64,000 nt of DNA, from assembly GCA_963831005.1 (NCBI GenBank), contig CAWHOW010000023.1, positions 1-64,000 on the forward strand, read 5' to 3'. The notes below the pieces were generated by a model, which ran no database searches, was not told the origin of the DNA, and saw nothing but the letters and a program-made list of their open reading frames with translations. How positions within the stretch are numbered: the stretch's first letter is position 1; every line of letters begins with the position of its first letter. Of the stretch, positions 31,422 to 40,387 are shown piece by piece. A program made the position numbers and the translations under genes. This stretch comes from CAWHOW01 sp963831005 (GTDB lineage Bacteria; Bacteroidota; Bacteroidia; Bacteroidales; CG2-30-32-10).

Positions 31422-32008
31422 CCCGAAGTAGTTAATAATTCTATTACCGAGGCATAGGAATCACGCATTGCCCATGGGATGTCTTTAAGATTAAGCCATT
31501 TAACAACTGTAATGTCTTCAATTGCTTGCGGCAGAATATTTGAATCATCAGCAAATGTCATTTCAAACCAATTTGTTTTCTTTATTACGCGCTTGCCTTC
31601 CATTCTATATGTATGAAATGTCGGAAGTAATTCTTTTGTTATTTTCAAACCTGAAACTCCGGTTTCTTCTGCCACTTCGCGCAATGCAGTTTCGCTGATC
31701 GTTTCGCCTACTTCCATCTTTCCTTTAGGAAGGTCCCATTTACCGTAACGGAAAATAAACAATATCTGGTCATTTGGCTTCTTTACCAATCCCCCTGCAG
31801 CATTAATAACAGGAAACAAGTCAATTAACTTATCTGGGTCACCAATAACACAAAGGCTATCTGCTTTCCTGTCTCTTTCAAACCCATCAATTGCTTCTGA
31901 CAATGCTGATATTGAATGAAATTGATGAACTTTCCCGCCGCGTTCAGCTAATGAATCAGCTTCCTGAGTAAGATAAATACATTTGTTGTTAAGAAAAACT
32001 TTATACAT
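31412..32008 (-). CDS. Nudix hydrolase
   Basis: Hydrolyses a nucleoside-diphosphate-linked substrate. A complete Nudix box is present (GKMEVGE…REVAEETG, pattern GX5EX7REUXEEXGU), preceded by YGKWDLPKGK. An N-terminal extension of about 60 residues (MYKVFLNNKCIYLTQEADSL…) is not part of the Nudix fold. Start at 32008 (MYKVF) is preferred; ATG at 32017 would add MAQ. The 5' end overlaps the pyrE promoter and start codon region on the other strand, so the two genes may compete for transcription. Substrate unknown. Confidence 0.88.
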   Translation of the reverse strand: MYKVFLNNKCIYLTQEADSLAERGGKVHQFHSISALSEAIDGFERDRKADSLCVIGDPDKLIDLFPVINAAGGLVKKPNDQILFIFRYGKWDLPKGKMEVGETISETALREVAEETGVSGLKITKELLPTFHTYRMEGKRVIKKTNWFEMTFADDSNILPQAIEDITVVKWLNLKDIPWAMRDSYASVIELLTTSGYL

Positions 32009-32011
32009 TTG
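31982..32011 (+). promoter_or_regulatory. pyrE promoter (leaderless)
   Basis: TTTG (31982-31985), 18-bp spacer, TACATTTG (32004-32011). The pyrE ATG begins only 4 bases after the -7 box, so the transcript should start at or very near the AUG. The whole promoter lies within the 5' part of the divergent Nudix gene. Confidence 0.75.
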
Positions 32012-32015
32012 CGCC

Positions 32016-32657
32016 ATGAAATTGAATAATGATTCCGCATTAAAGGTTGCAGAATTTTTACTGCAAATTAAAGCAATAAAACTGGAAGTTGCTAATCCTT
32101 TTACATGGGCATCCGGTTGGAAGTCCCCGATTTATTGTGATAACCGCAAAACTCTTTCGTATCCAAAGATTCGCACATATATTCGCCAACAATTTGTAAA
32201 AATAATTAATGAAGAATTTGGCGTACCTGATGTAATTGCAGGAGTTGCAACAGGTGGTATTGCTCACGGAGCTTTGGTTGCACAGGATATGGGATTGCCT
32301 TTTGTTTATGTCAGACAATCGGAGAAGAGCCACGGACTTGAAAATGTTATTGAAGGAGTTATAGAATCAGGACAATCAGTAGTAGTAATTGAAGATCTGA
32401 TCTCTACAGGAGGAAGCAGTCTAAAAGCTGTTGAAGCGTTGCGTAAAGCCAAATGCGAAGTGAAAGGGATGGCTGCTATCTTTACATATAGCTTTCCTGC
32501 AGCTGATGAAGCCTTTAAAAAAGTTAAATGCAAAGTGATTACTTTAAGCAATTATGAAAACCTGGTTCAACAAGCTGCTAAAACCGGCTATGTAGAAGAA
32601 GAGGACCTCATTACTCTTGCAAAATGGCGCGAACATCCTGATACTTGGGGAATTTAA
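32016..32657 (+). CDS. pyrE: Orotate phosphoribosyltransferase
   Basis: Adds the ribose 5-phosphate of PRPP to orotate in pyrimidine synthesis. Start MKLNNDSALKVAEFLLQIKA; 213 residues. Motifs: FTWASGWKSPIYCDNR (orotate and phosphate contacts), VATGGIAHGALVA, the catalytic-loop segment VRQSEKSHGLEN, and the PRPP site VVVIEDLISTGGSS. Intact. The in-frame ATG at 31983 lies inside the promoter and is rejected. Followed by the SRPBCC gene 38 bp on, a likely cotranscript. Confidence 0.95.
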   Translation: MKLNNDSALKVAEFLLQIKAIKLEVANPFTWASGWKSPIYCDNRKTLSYPKIRTYIRQQFVKIINEEFGVPDVIAGVATGGIAHGALVAQDMGLPFVYVRQSEKSHGLENVIEGVIESGQSVVVIEDLISTGGSSLKAVEALRKAKCEVKGMAAIFTYSFPAADEAFKKVKCKVITLSNYENLVQQAAKTGYVEEEDLITLAKWREHPDTWGI

Positions 32658-32695
32658 AAAGCGAATAATCTCATATATTATATTAATAATACATC

Positions 32696-33103
32696 TTGGC
32701 ACATTTAGAGAGCGATATTGTTGAAATAACAAACACTTCGGAGAAAGTATTTAATTTTCTTAGTAATCTTAATAACTTTGAGAAACTGATGCCCGAGCAG
32801 GTCATCAACTGGCAATCGACAGAAGACAGTTGTTCGTTTACCATTAAAGGTATGACAGATCTAAGCATGCGTATTTCAGAGAAAACTCCAAACTCAAAAA
32901 TTATTATAGTTCCCGGTGATAACCCGCCCTTCCCTTTCAGCCTAATTTGTCAGCTGAATGAAGAGCAGAAGGATACTACAAAAGCTCAAATATTATTCAA
33001 TGCCGAATTAAGCATGATGATGGAACTGCTTGCTAAAAACCCTCTTCAGAACTTTATCAACCTGCTTGTTGAAAAGCTGAAAGAACTGGGAGATAAGTTA
33101 TAA
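32696..33103 (+). CDS. SRPBCC-fold (START-like) protein, TTG start
   Basis: Begins with TTG at 32696 (read as Met): MAHLESDIVEITNTSEKVFN, which matches the family beginning where the first strand leads into a …VFNFLSNLNNFEKLMP helix. No ATG fits. 135 residues with the SRPBCC layout, including a long C-terminal helix (NPLQNFINLLVEKLKELGDKL). The cavity ligand is unknown. Follows pyrE in the same direction. Confidence 0.75.
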   Translation: MAHLESDIVEITNTSEKVFNFLSNLNNFEKLMPEQVINWQSTEDSCSFTIKGMTDLSMRISEKTPNSKIIIVPGDNPPFPFSLICQLNEEQKDTTKAQILFNAELSMMMELLAKNPLQNFINLLVEKLKELGDKL

Positions 33104-33127
33104 TTACCTTGTATTTGTATCCTGAAT

Positions 33128-34579
33128 TCACTTTGCTGAATCAGCATTTGTATTGGATAATTTAACAGAATCCAGTTTAAAATATTTAGATGTACTGATA
33201 TTTACCCAATTATCGGCTTTATTGCTTATATCAATAAAATAAATAGATTGTGGAACTTTTGTTAATGAAGCAATTTCAATATACTTTTTCCTTTCTGCAA
33301 CAGAAGTTTGCATCTGTTCTTCTCGGGCATTAAGTTCATTGCTATATGTGCGAACATTAAAGATTAAATCGTAACCAGCCCTGAAAATATTTCCTTCGCA
33401 AATTATTTCTTTTCCCGGTTCTTTAGTGAATTCGGAAACAGTCAGTACAAGAGCTGCAACAGCAAGTATTTTAACAAGGTAGGACGGAACATCTATCTGT
33501 TCAATCTTATTCTTTCTCATTAAATAAGCATGGATAACGGCTATATTGAAAAAGAAAGCGAATATAAATCCAAAAGCAACAACATTATGTACCCTGAGTG
33601 CAGGATTCATCCCTGTGGCAAACACTGCAGGAAAATATAAACTGCTTAATACCAAAACACTAAGCGGAAGAACAATGAAGGGATTTGCTTTAGTGATTTC
33701 ACGAAATATCTTATTATTTTTCAGTAACGGAAGAAACGCAACAAATATCAAAGAAGTAATTAATAATCCCGGATCTTTAATGAATGAACCAGCTATTTTA
33801 AGAAATGCTATAAAGCATTGCTGCATGGAGAAAATAAAGTTTGAATTCCCGTTGAACCCTCCCATGCGTGAATAGTTACCGGGTGCTGTAATTTCAAAAA
33901 TAGTCGCTGTGATGGCTGCAATTATTGAAATGATAAGGCATTTATTAAGTTTTCTTTTGTTTAGAATTTCCTTCAGAACAATTATAAAAAGAATTTCATC
34001 CAGCAGAAGCATGCTTATTTCATTGGTGCCTACTATCATTGCAATAAGTATGACCAGAAATAGATAAGATGATGCTTTTATCTTTTCTGAATACCATTGC
34101 TTAATTAGTAAAGCAAAAAAGAATAATGACAGAATGATTCCGGTAAAATATTCAAGCGAACCATCCATCCAGTAGATGCATTCGGCGGTTGAAGGGATAT
34201 TGTTGAAATATAATAAAAGCAAAATAAGTGAAATAAGATGAATCTTTATTGATGATAGTTCTTCACCGAATATGCTTTTAAACAATCTAAAAATGCCAAT
34301 ATAGAAAAGAACAATGAGAAGTATCGGGATTAATTTGTACCCGAAGAACCAACCATACACCAGTGGATTGAAGCATTCTAAAAGAGTACTAAAATAACGT
34401 CCGCTCCACTCAAAATATACTTGCCGATAGTGAGCAAAAAATCCATTATCCCTCACCACAGCAGAAATAATATAGTCATCAGCAGAGGGATGATCGAAAA
34501 AAGAGATAGCTATAAAAGGCAATACCAACAAGGAAAGCATGATTATCCAGAAATATTCTTCTCCCAGAAGCTTCTTCAT
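33128..34579 (-). CDS. DUF6056-like polytopic membrane protein
   Basis: 483 residues with about ten membrane segments. Features shared with the DUF6056 family, which resembles GT-C glycosyltransferases: HPSADDYIISAVVR in the first extracytoplasmic loop (acidic pair), FEWSGRYFS, TNEISMLLLD, and EITAPGNYSRMGGF. A C-terminal soluble tail of about 90 residues (AREEQMQTSVAERKKYIEIA) follows. The start overlaps the MurU-like stop by four bases, so it is the last gene of a translationally coupled operon. Likely acts on a lipid-linked sugar; inference only. Confidence 0.75.
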   Translation of the reverse strand: MKKLLGEEYFWIIMLSLLVLPFIAISFFDHPSADDYIISAVVRDNGFFAHYRQVYFEWSGRYFSTLLECFNPLVYGWFFGYKLIPILLIVLFYIGIFRLFKSIFGEELSSIKIHLISLILLLLYFNNIPSTAECIYWMDGSLEYFTGIILSLFFFALLIKQWYSEKIKASSYLFLVILIAMIVGTNEISMLLLDEILFIIVLKEILNKRKLNKCLIISIIAAITATIFEITAPGNYSRMGGFNGNSNFIFSMQQCFIAFLKIAGSFIKDPGLLITSLIFVAFLPLLKNNKIFREITKANPFIVLPLSVLVLSSLYFPAVFATGMNPALRVHNVVAFGFIFAFFFNIAVIHAYLMRKNKIEQIDVPSYLVKILAVAALVLTVSEFTKEPGKEIICEGNIFRAGYDLIFNVRTYSNELNAREEQMQTSVAERKKYIEIASLTKVPQSIYFIDISNKADNWVNISTSKYFKLDSVKLSNTNADSAK

Positions 34580-35310
34580 TTTCCTTGCGTTTGAATTAAA
34601 TACTGTTCCGCAGCATTCAGACTTTCGGGCTTACCCAAATCAATCCAAAAGCCGTTATCATGGCGGAAAGCTGTAATCTTATTACTTGCAGATAAGCGGA
34701 TATATAAGTCTGTCAAAGAGAATTTGCCTGTTTCATTAATCAAATCAAATATTTGCGGACTGATAACTTGTATGCCACTAAAAGCAAGTGCTGTGAGCTG
34801 ATGGGAATTATTGCTGTGATAAAGAATTTCGCCCGTATTGGTGTTTTCCCAGCCACATAATTCGCTGTTATCATTGAAAAGAAAATAGCGTGATGTGTTC
34901 CTGTCTTTAACTGCAAGCGTTGCAATAGAACCTGACTGAATATGTGTTTGATAAAGCAGGTTCAAATCAATATTTGACAATACATCCACATTGTGAACAA
35001 GGAAAGGTTTATTGTCATTGAAGAACCATGCGGCTTTCTTTAACCCTCCTCCCGTATCAAGCAACTGTTCCGTTTCATCAGATACCTCAATGCGAATACC
35101 GAAATTGTTTTTCTTCCTGAGAAATTCTTTTACCTGTTCAGCATAATGATGAACGTTGACAATTATTTCCGTTACTTCAAGGTTTCGCAGCTTTACTATA
35201 AGGTGTTCGAGCAAAGTCACACCCTTAACTTCCACAAGGGCTTTGGGTTTGTTGTCGGTAAGGGGTTTTAGCCTTGTTCCCAGGCCTGCTGCAAGTATAA
35301 ACGCTTTCAT
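34576..35310 (-). CDS. murU: MurU-like sugar-1-phosphate nucleotidyltransferase
   Basis: Transfers a nucleotidyl group to a sugar 1-phosphate; with an AmgK kinase the expected product is UDP-MurNAc. The 244-residue protein has the nucleotide-binding signature MKAFILAAGLGTRLKPLTD, the KPKALVEV lysine motif, metal Asp in VHNVDVLSNID, and WIDLGKPESL near the end. Both flanking genes overlap by four bases (ATGA type). It could instead act on another hexose 1-phosphate, but the AmgK partner supports MurNAc salvage. Confidence 0.8.
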   Translation of the reverse strand: MKAFILAAGLGTRLKPLTDNKPKALVEVKGVTLLEHLIVKLRNLEVTEIIVNVHHYAEQVKEFLRKKNNFGIRIEVSDETEQLLDTGGGLKKAAWFFNDNKPFLVHNVDVLSNIDLNLLYQTHIQSGSIATLAVKDRNTSRYFLFNDNSELCGWENTNTGEILYHSNNSHQLTALAFSGIQVISPQIFDLINETGKFSLTDLYIRLSASNKITAFRHDNGFWIDLGKPESLNAAEQYLIQTQGK

Positions 35311-36752
35311 AAAGAAGGAGATGTTTGCTTTTCAAGCTCCCTGTGGTGAAGCATTATTTCAATATCGAACTTCTTTTTAAGATGGTCAGCGAGGAGGTTT
35401 GCACAAAATACTGACCTGTGCTGACCGCCCGTGCAACCGAAACTAACTTGCAGGTTAAAGAACTTTCGTTCCATGTATTTCTCAATAGTCCTGTCAATCA
35501 AGCCATACACATGGTTCATGAACTCATACATCTCCGGCTCTTTCTCAAGAAACTCTATCACTTCCTTATCCCTGCCTGAGAGTTGCTTATATTCCTCGTA
35601 CTTCCCGGGGTTGTGCAATGCCCTGCAATCGAAAACAAATCCGCCTCCGTTGCCTGAACTGTCAGCAGGAGCGCCATATCTATAAGAAAAACTGTTGATC
35701 GCCACCTTTAGCTTGTTATCTTTTTTGCCAAGCTGTCGCAGGCTTTCCGACTCGGAAAGTTTATGCAATATATTCATTAAAATGGGCAGCTTCACGGGAA
35801 TTTCGCTATTGGCAAGTATCCATTTCAGGTTGTCGAGGGCATAAGGTATGCTTTGCAGGAAATGTTCCTTCTTCTCGTAGAAGCCACGGAAACCATAAGC
35901 GCCAAGCGCCTGCATGATACGGATAAGAACATATCCGTAATAATAAGCAATGAATTCCTTTTTATTTACAGGAACATACTTTGTTAAGCAATCAATATAG
36001 TAATCGAGAAGGGAGAGGCGGATATCGTTAGGTATATCAGCTTTTGCATCGTATAAGAGCGAAGCAATATCGTATTGAAGCGCGCCTTTTCGGCCTCCCT
36101 GGTAATCGATGAAATAAAGTTCTCCATTCTTCAGCATAATGTTTCTCGACTGGAAATCGCGGTACAGGAAATAGCTGCAATCGGTTTGCAGAAGGTAATC
36201 CGTGAACGACTGGAAGTCGTCTTCCAGCTTTTGCTCGTCGAAACTTATCTTGGCAAGCTTAAGGAAATAATACTTGAAATAGCTTAAATCCCACTGCATG
36301 GACTGCTTGTCGAACTGCGCACGGGGATAACATACATTAAAATCAAGTCCTTTCGCGGCAAGCACCTGAAACTTTGGGAGGGCGGCAATAACCTTTTTAT
36401 AATAGTTAATAATATCTTCAGTAAACTCATGCCCGCGGCGGCTTTCGCTAAGGAACGCGAACAAAGTGGTGTCGCCCAGATCTTCCAAAAGGTAAATATG
36501 TTCGGCTTCATTGGCAGCGTAAATTGCTGGGACAGGAAGCTCCTGCTTAAAGAAATGACTGCTGAATGATAGAAAGGCGGTGTTTTCCTTTTCATCGGGA
36601 TTGTGTGCGCCCATGACAATTTTGTTGCCAGCTTTCATCCGGTAATATTGCCTGTAGGAGCCGGAGGAAGGGAGGGCGGTAATAGTATCGGCGGTTTTGC
36701 CCGTATGCTTTTCGAAAAGGGCGTTTAGCTTTTGCTCAATCAATTGGTTCAA
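35307..36752 (-). CDS. AmgK-like sugar kinase fused to RapZ C-terminal domain
   Basis: Residues 1-330 are an aminoglycoside-phosphotransferase-fold kinase like AmgK (anomeric MurNAc/GlcNAc kinase): catalytic loop YRDFQSRNIM with Asp199 and metal Asp216 in FIDYQGG. Residues 348-475 are a RapZ C-terminal domain: INSFSYRYGAP, VFDCRALHNPG, and FGCTGGQHRSVF (Cys440, His445). In E. coli this RapZ domain senses glucosamine 6-phosphate and controls GlmS synthesis. The fused protein, followed by overlapping murU, suggests that salvage kinase activity is tied to amino-sugar level; that link is inference. The frame is intact over 481 residues. Confidence 0.88.
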   Translation of the reverse strand: MNQLIEQKLNALFEKHTGKTADTITALPSSGSYRQYYRMKAGNKIVMGAHNPDEKENTAFLSFSSHFFKQELPVPAIYAANEAEHIYLLEDLGDTTLFAFLSESRRGHEFTEDIINYYKKVIAALPKFQVLAAKGLDFNVCYPRAQFDKQSMQWDLSYFKYYFLKLAKISFDEQKLEDDFQSFTDYLLQTDCSYFLYRDFQSRNIMLKNGELYFIDYQGGRKGALQYDIASLLYDAKADIPNDIRLSLLDYYIDCLTKYVPVNKKEFIAYYYGYVLIRIMQALGAYGFRGFYEKKEHFLQSIPYALDNLKWILANSEIPVKLPILMNILHKLSESESLRQLGKKDNKLKVAINSFSYRYGAPADSSGNGGGFVFDCRALHNPGKYEEYKQLSGRDKEVIEFLEKEPEMYEFMNHVYGLIDRTIEKYMERKFFNLQVSFGCTGGQHRSVFCANLLADHLKKKFDIEIMLHHRELEKQTSPSL

Positions 36753-36839
36753 GTTGCTTTAAATTTGAGCAAATATACAAAGACCTGATGAGATTATAAT
36801 AGTGCTTTCGCAAACAAACAATTTAACTGGATATTATAC

Positions 36840-36913
36840 GCCACTAAGACACCAAGACACTAAGGTTCACCAAGATTTCTTAGTGTAACTTTGAGGCTTC
36901 GTGACTTTGTGGC
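36840..36913. repeat. Inverted repeat, GCCAC(T)AAG…CTTTGTGGC family
   Basis: Left arm GCCACTAAGACACC with CACTAAG repeated, right arm …CTTAGTG…GACTTTGTGGC. Member of the CTTTGTG/CACAAAG family also seen at 14090. Confidence 0.65.
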
Positions 36914-36983
36914 AAGATTATAAATCCCCACAGTATAAGTCAAGAAAAAAGTCATATAAACTTAGTGTTACATCGTGAAGGCA

Positions 36984-37403
36984 GATATTATCAGAACTAT
37001 AGGTGTTCCAATTGTTGTAATTGGTGAACTTTCTACCGTAACAGGTACACCTGTCAGCGTAATAGGTGCACCTTTCACCATAATAGGTTCACCTTCTACT
37101 ATGATGTATGTACATTCTAACACGAAATGTCAACTTTCTACAGTAATAGGTGGACATTTCAGAACGAAACCTTAAGATATCAGAATAGAACCTTAAGGTA
37201 TTGGAGTAGAACCTTAAGATATCAGAATAGAACCTTAAGGTATCAGAATAGAACCTTAAGGTATCAGAGTGGAACCTTAAGGTATTAGAATAGAACCTTA
37301 AGATGACAGAACGAAACCTTAAGGTATTAGCGTAGAACCTTAAGATGACAGAATGAAACCTTAAGGTATTAGCGTAGAACCTTAAGGTATTATCACGAAA
37401 AAC
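36984..37403. repeat. 21-bp tandem repeat array, locus C (20 units)
   Basis: Twenty 21-mers in unbroken phase. Units 1-9 (36984-37172) are diverse, sharing …GTAATAGGT ends; units 10-20 are near-identical (taaggtatcagaatagaacct type). A plus-strand ORF (36975-37175, MKADIIRTIGVPIVVIGELS…) covers units 1-9 with heptads like TPVSVIG/APFTIIG and stops at the TAA opening unit 10; each later unit repeats that TAA. The minus strand reads LRFYSDI heptads without ATG. Unit junctions are palindromic: AGGTGCACCT early, ACCTTAAGGT late. Confidence 0.92.
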
Positions 37404-37659
37404 TCACTTTTCGCGGTTACAATAAAAGCATTTGAAGGGATAACTTATTCATATAAATCTTTTACAGTTTAAATTAGTTTACTTTACCACATAGGCACAG
37501 TAGATACATAGAAATACACATAGATAGACTTTACCAATACTCTATTAAGCGCAATAAATCTATGTGATGCCTATGTTCCTATGATACTATGTGGTAAAAA
37601 TGTTTTCATTTTACACGACCAAAGCAGGGAAGCGATTTCTAATATAGCTTTTCTCCTAT
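37404..37659. repeat. Gene-free stretch with CCACATAGG inverted repeat (37483-37598)
   Basis: Arms TTTACCACATAGGCACAGTA (from 37483) and …CCTATGATACTATGTGGTAAA (to 37598) enclose repeated ACATAG/CTATGT words. No gene is visible between the 21-bp array and the helicase promoter. Confidence 0.65.
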
Positions 37660-37690
37660 TTTGCCACCTCCTTAATAATGCTTATCTTTG
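37660..37690 (+). promoter_or_regulatory. DEAD-box helicase promoter with ~117-nt leader
   Basis: TTTG (37660-37663), 19-bp spacer, TATCTTTG (37683-37690), full consensus. The ATG is at 37814, so the mRNA has a leader of about 117 nt, long for this genome and typical of cold-shock RNA helicase genes. Confidence 0.75.
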
Positions 37691-37813
37691 CGCATTAATA
37701 GTAATCAGTGTTCCAAGCAAAGCGTTTTTATTAGTCACTCCTTTCTTTGTACCCGCTCCATTGAAGAAGTTCCAAGCCAATAGCCTGCTAAAGCACATAA
37801 GCGAAATAAACAG

Positions 37814-39787
37814 ATGAAAAGTTTTGAAGAATTGAATATCTCTCCGGAGATCAGAAGAGCCATACTGGAAATGGGCTTTGAAAACCCTATGCCCGTTCAG
37901 GAAGAAGTAATTCCCCTTATGCTGAGCGAAAGAAACGATATTATAGCGCTGGCTCAAACAGGTACAGGTAAAACAGCCGCTTTCGGACTTCCGCTGATAC
38001 AGGAAGCCGATGGTGATAACCCTTTGCCGGGCGCACTGGTGCTGTGTCCTACACGCGAACTCTGCATACAAATTACAGGCGACCTAAAGGATTATTCGAA
38101 ATATTGCGAAAGAATAAAAGTGCTCCCCGTGTATGGCGGCTCAAGCATAGAAACACAGATAAAAGCTTTAAAAAACGGCATACAAATAGTGGTGGCAACA
38201 CCCGGACGTATGCTCGACCTGATGAAACGCAAAGCAGTAAAGTTGAAAAACGTTACCCGTGTTATACTTGATGAAGCCGATGAAATGCTGAACATGGGTT
38301 TTCTTGAAGATATTAATGCCATACTTTCGGAAGTCCCCGAAGGAAGGAACACACTGCTTTTTTCGGCAACCATGCCCAACGAAATAGTTGGTATTTCAAG
38401 GAAGTATATGAATAATCCCACTGAAATAACCATAGGCACAAGGAATTCAGGCGCTGAGAATATCAAACATATTTGTTACACTGTTCATGCAAAAGATAAA
38501 TACCTTGCGTTAAAGCGTATTGCCGATTATAATCCCAATATTTACAGCATAGTGTTTTGCCGCACCCGCAGGGAAACTCAGGAAATTGCCGATAAGCTGA
38601 TTGCTGATGGTTATAATGCCGATGCTTTGCACGGAGATCTTTCACAGGGTCAAAGGGATTCAGTTATGCAGAAGTTTCGTATTCGCAATATTCAAATGCT
38701 TGTGGCTACCGATGTTGCAGCACGCGGACTGGATGTTGACGATCTTACACATGTTATTCATTATAACCTTCCCGATGAACTGGATGTGTACACCCACAGA
38801 AGCGGGCGTACAGGCCGTACCGGGAAAGCCGGGATTTCCGTTGCTATTGTTAACATGAAAGAAAAGAATCAGCTACGTACCATTGAAAAGAAAATAGGGA
38901 AGACATTTGCACATGAAAGTGTTCCTGTGGGTCGCGAAATATGCGAGAAACAGCTTTTCTATTTTATTGATAAAATGGAAAATGTAGAGATAGATTATTC
39001 ACAGATCAATTCATATCTCCCACCTATTTTTAAGAAGCTTGAGTGGCTGGATAAAGAAGACATTATTACCCGTTTTGTTGCGCTTGAATTTAACAGGTTT
39101 CTTGAATATTATAAGAATTCAAAAGATATCAATGCTTCGGAAGAACACGGCAGTGAATGGAAAACAAAGAAAAAGCGTGATGATTTTGAGAATATGACCG
39201 GAAAAGGTTATGCTCGTTTGTTCATTAATTTTGGCAAGATGGATGGTATTTACCCTGCTGAAATAATAAGTCTTATTAATTCAAATACACGAGGCTTAAA
39301 AGTTCCAATAGGCAGGATCGACCTGAAGAAAAGTTTCTCTTTCTTCGAAGTAGAAGAAGGATTTGCCCAGGAAGTAATTAATGCGCTGAGTAAAGCAAAA
39401 ATAAACGACAGGAACGTTATAGTCGAAAGAGCCTCTGAAAGGCCTGCCGAAGAATCAGATGATAAAAGAGAAAGACGTTCGGAAAGAAAAGAAACTTACA
39501 AGAGTGACAAACCGGAAGGTGATAGGAGTTTCAGAAAAGATAGTAATGCCGGCGGTGATAAAGACTTCAGAAAAGAAAGAAGACCGGAGCATAAGAAAGA
39601 ATCAGGTAGTACTGACAAACTTCCCTTTAAAAGAAGAGAAGAAAAAAGCACTTCTCGTCCTGGCTCAGATCGTAGTAGCAGTAAACCTAAGGAGGATGGC
39701 GGTTTCTTTAAAAGAAGGAATAAAGAAAAAGTAGAGAAACGCTTTGAAAAAGACAGAGGATTCAAGAGGAAAGCTAAAAAGTATTAA
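37814..39787 (+). CDS. DEAD-box ATP-dependent RNA helicase (DeaD/CsdA type)
   Basis: Unwinds RNA in ribosome assembly and mRNA turnover. Core motifs in order: Q motif MPVQEEVI, AQTGTGKT (I), PTREL (Ia), DEADEMLNMGF (II), SAT (III), ARGLD (V), HRSGRTGR (VI). Residues about 465-540 form a DbpA-type RNA-binding domain (YARLFINFGKMDGIYPAEII … KSFSFFEVEEGFA), which usually targets structured RNA. The last 110 residues are highly charged Lys/Arg/Glu/Ser tail. 657 residues, intact. Long leader suggests cold-responsive post-transcriptional control. A perfect terminator follows and the RRM gene is convergent. Confidence 0.95.
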   Translation: MKSFEELNISPEIRRAILEMGFENPMPVQEEVIPLMLSERNDIIALAQTGTGKTAAFGLPLIQEADGDNPLPGALVLCPTRELCIQITGDLKDYSKYCERIKVLPVYGGSSIETQIKALKNGIQIVVATPGRMLDLMKRKAVKLKNVTRVILDEADEMLNMGFLEDINAILSEVPEGRNTLLFSATMPNEIVGISRKYMNNPTEITIGTRNSGAENIKHICYTVHAKDKYLALKRIADYNPNIYSIVFCRTRRETQEIADKLIADGYNADALHGDLSQGQRDSVMQKFRIRNIQMLVATDVAARGLDVDDLTHVIHYNLPDELDVYTHRSGRTGRTGKAGISVAIVNMKEKNQLRTIEKKIGKTFAHESVPVGREICEKQLFYFIDKMENVEIDYSQINSYLPPIFKKLEWLDKEDIITRFVALEFNRFLEYYKNSKDINASEEHGSEWKTKKKRDDFENMTGKGYARLFINFGKMDGIYPAEIISLINSNTRGLKVPIGRIDLKKSFSFFEVEEGFAQEVINALSKAKINDRNVIVERASERPAEESDDKRERRSERKETYKSDKPEGDRSFRKDSNAGGDKDFRKERRPEHKKESGSTDKLPFKRREEKSTSRPGSDRSSSKPKEDGGFFKRRNKEKVEKRFEKDRGFKRKAKKY

Positions 39788-39823
39788 AGGAATTTAGCAG
39801 CAAAGCTATAGTTTTAATAAAAT

Positions 39824-39857
39824 AAAGGGCGGCAATTATTTATAATTGCCGCCCTTT
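39824..39857. terminator. Bidirectional terminator
   Basis: Stem AAAGGGCGGCAATTAT / ATAATTGCCGCCCTTT, shared by the convergent helicase and RRM genes. Confidence 0.92.
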
Positions 39858-39933
39858 ATTCTTTAGAGTAGACGCAATGACTGCTGAAGGTTCAGTTAAA
39901 ATTAATAATCCAGTCAGCAGTAATGCTTACAGA

Positions 39934-40245
39934 TTAATTTTTCCTGTAGCTTCTTCTGTCGTCGTTCCTGTTGTCGTTGTTAAAACTTCTTCTTGGCCCT
40001 TCTGTTTTAGGTTTTGCAACAGAAACAAGAATTTGTTTGCCGTCATAGTCGGCCTGGTTTAATTCTTCAATAGCTTTATTAGCTTCGTCATCGCTGTCCA
40101 TTTCAACAAAGCCAAATCCCCTGGACCGTCCAGAGTATCTATCAATAATAACTTTTGCAGATTTTACTGCACCATACTCTTCAAACAAAGTTTTTAAATC
40201 ATCGTCGCTTACTTTGAAGCTCAAATTTGAAACAAAAATGTTCAT
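39934..40245 (-). CDS. RRM-domain RNA-binding protein
   Basis: Single RNA-recognition motif of the small Bacteroidota/cyanobacterial Rbp type. RNP2 is IFVSNLSF at the N-terminus, RNP1 is RGFGFVEM near residue 43, with the usual aromatic residues. After the RRM comes a basic Asn/Arg/Asp-rich tail (RRSFNNDNRNDDRRSYRKN). 103 residues. A leader of about 130-140 nt is predicted from the -7 box at 40388, so it pairs with the adjacent convergent DEAD-box gene as a likely RNA-chaperone set. Targets unknown. Confidence 0.92.
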   Translation of the reverse strand: MNIFVSNLSFKVSDDDLKTLFEEYGAVKSAKVIIDRYSGRSRGFGFVEMDSDDEANKAIEELNQADYDGKQILVSVAKPKTEGPRRSFNNDNRNDDRRSYRKN

Positions 40246-40387
40246 AATGTAATTTTTAAATGAATAAATAATTTGACCTGAGTCTTGAACAGGGTTTGCA
40301 GACGATAGATTAATTTTCTGTAGAGGAAATTAAAAAAAGTACAGTTGCGAGGGCCTTATTAAAAACTGTTATCAAACGTTAACAATA

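Noticed and set aside
36984..37403. CRISPR array or phage attachment repeats
   Set aside because: The repeats are directly tandem with no spacers, and no integrase or cas gene is near.
37581..37817. Upstream ORF of 78 codons ending over the helicase start
   Set aside because: It begins before the helicase promoter, so the mRNA would not contain its start; composition is not protein-like.
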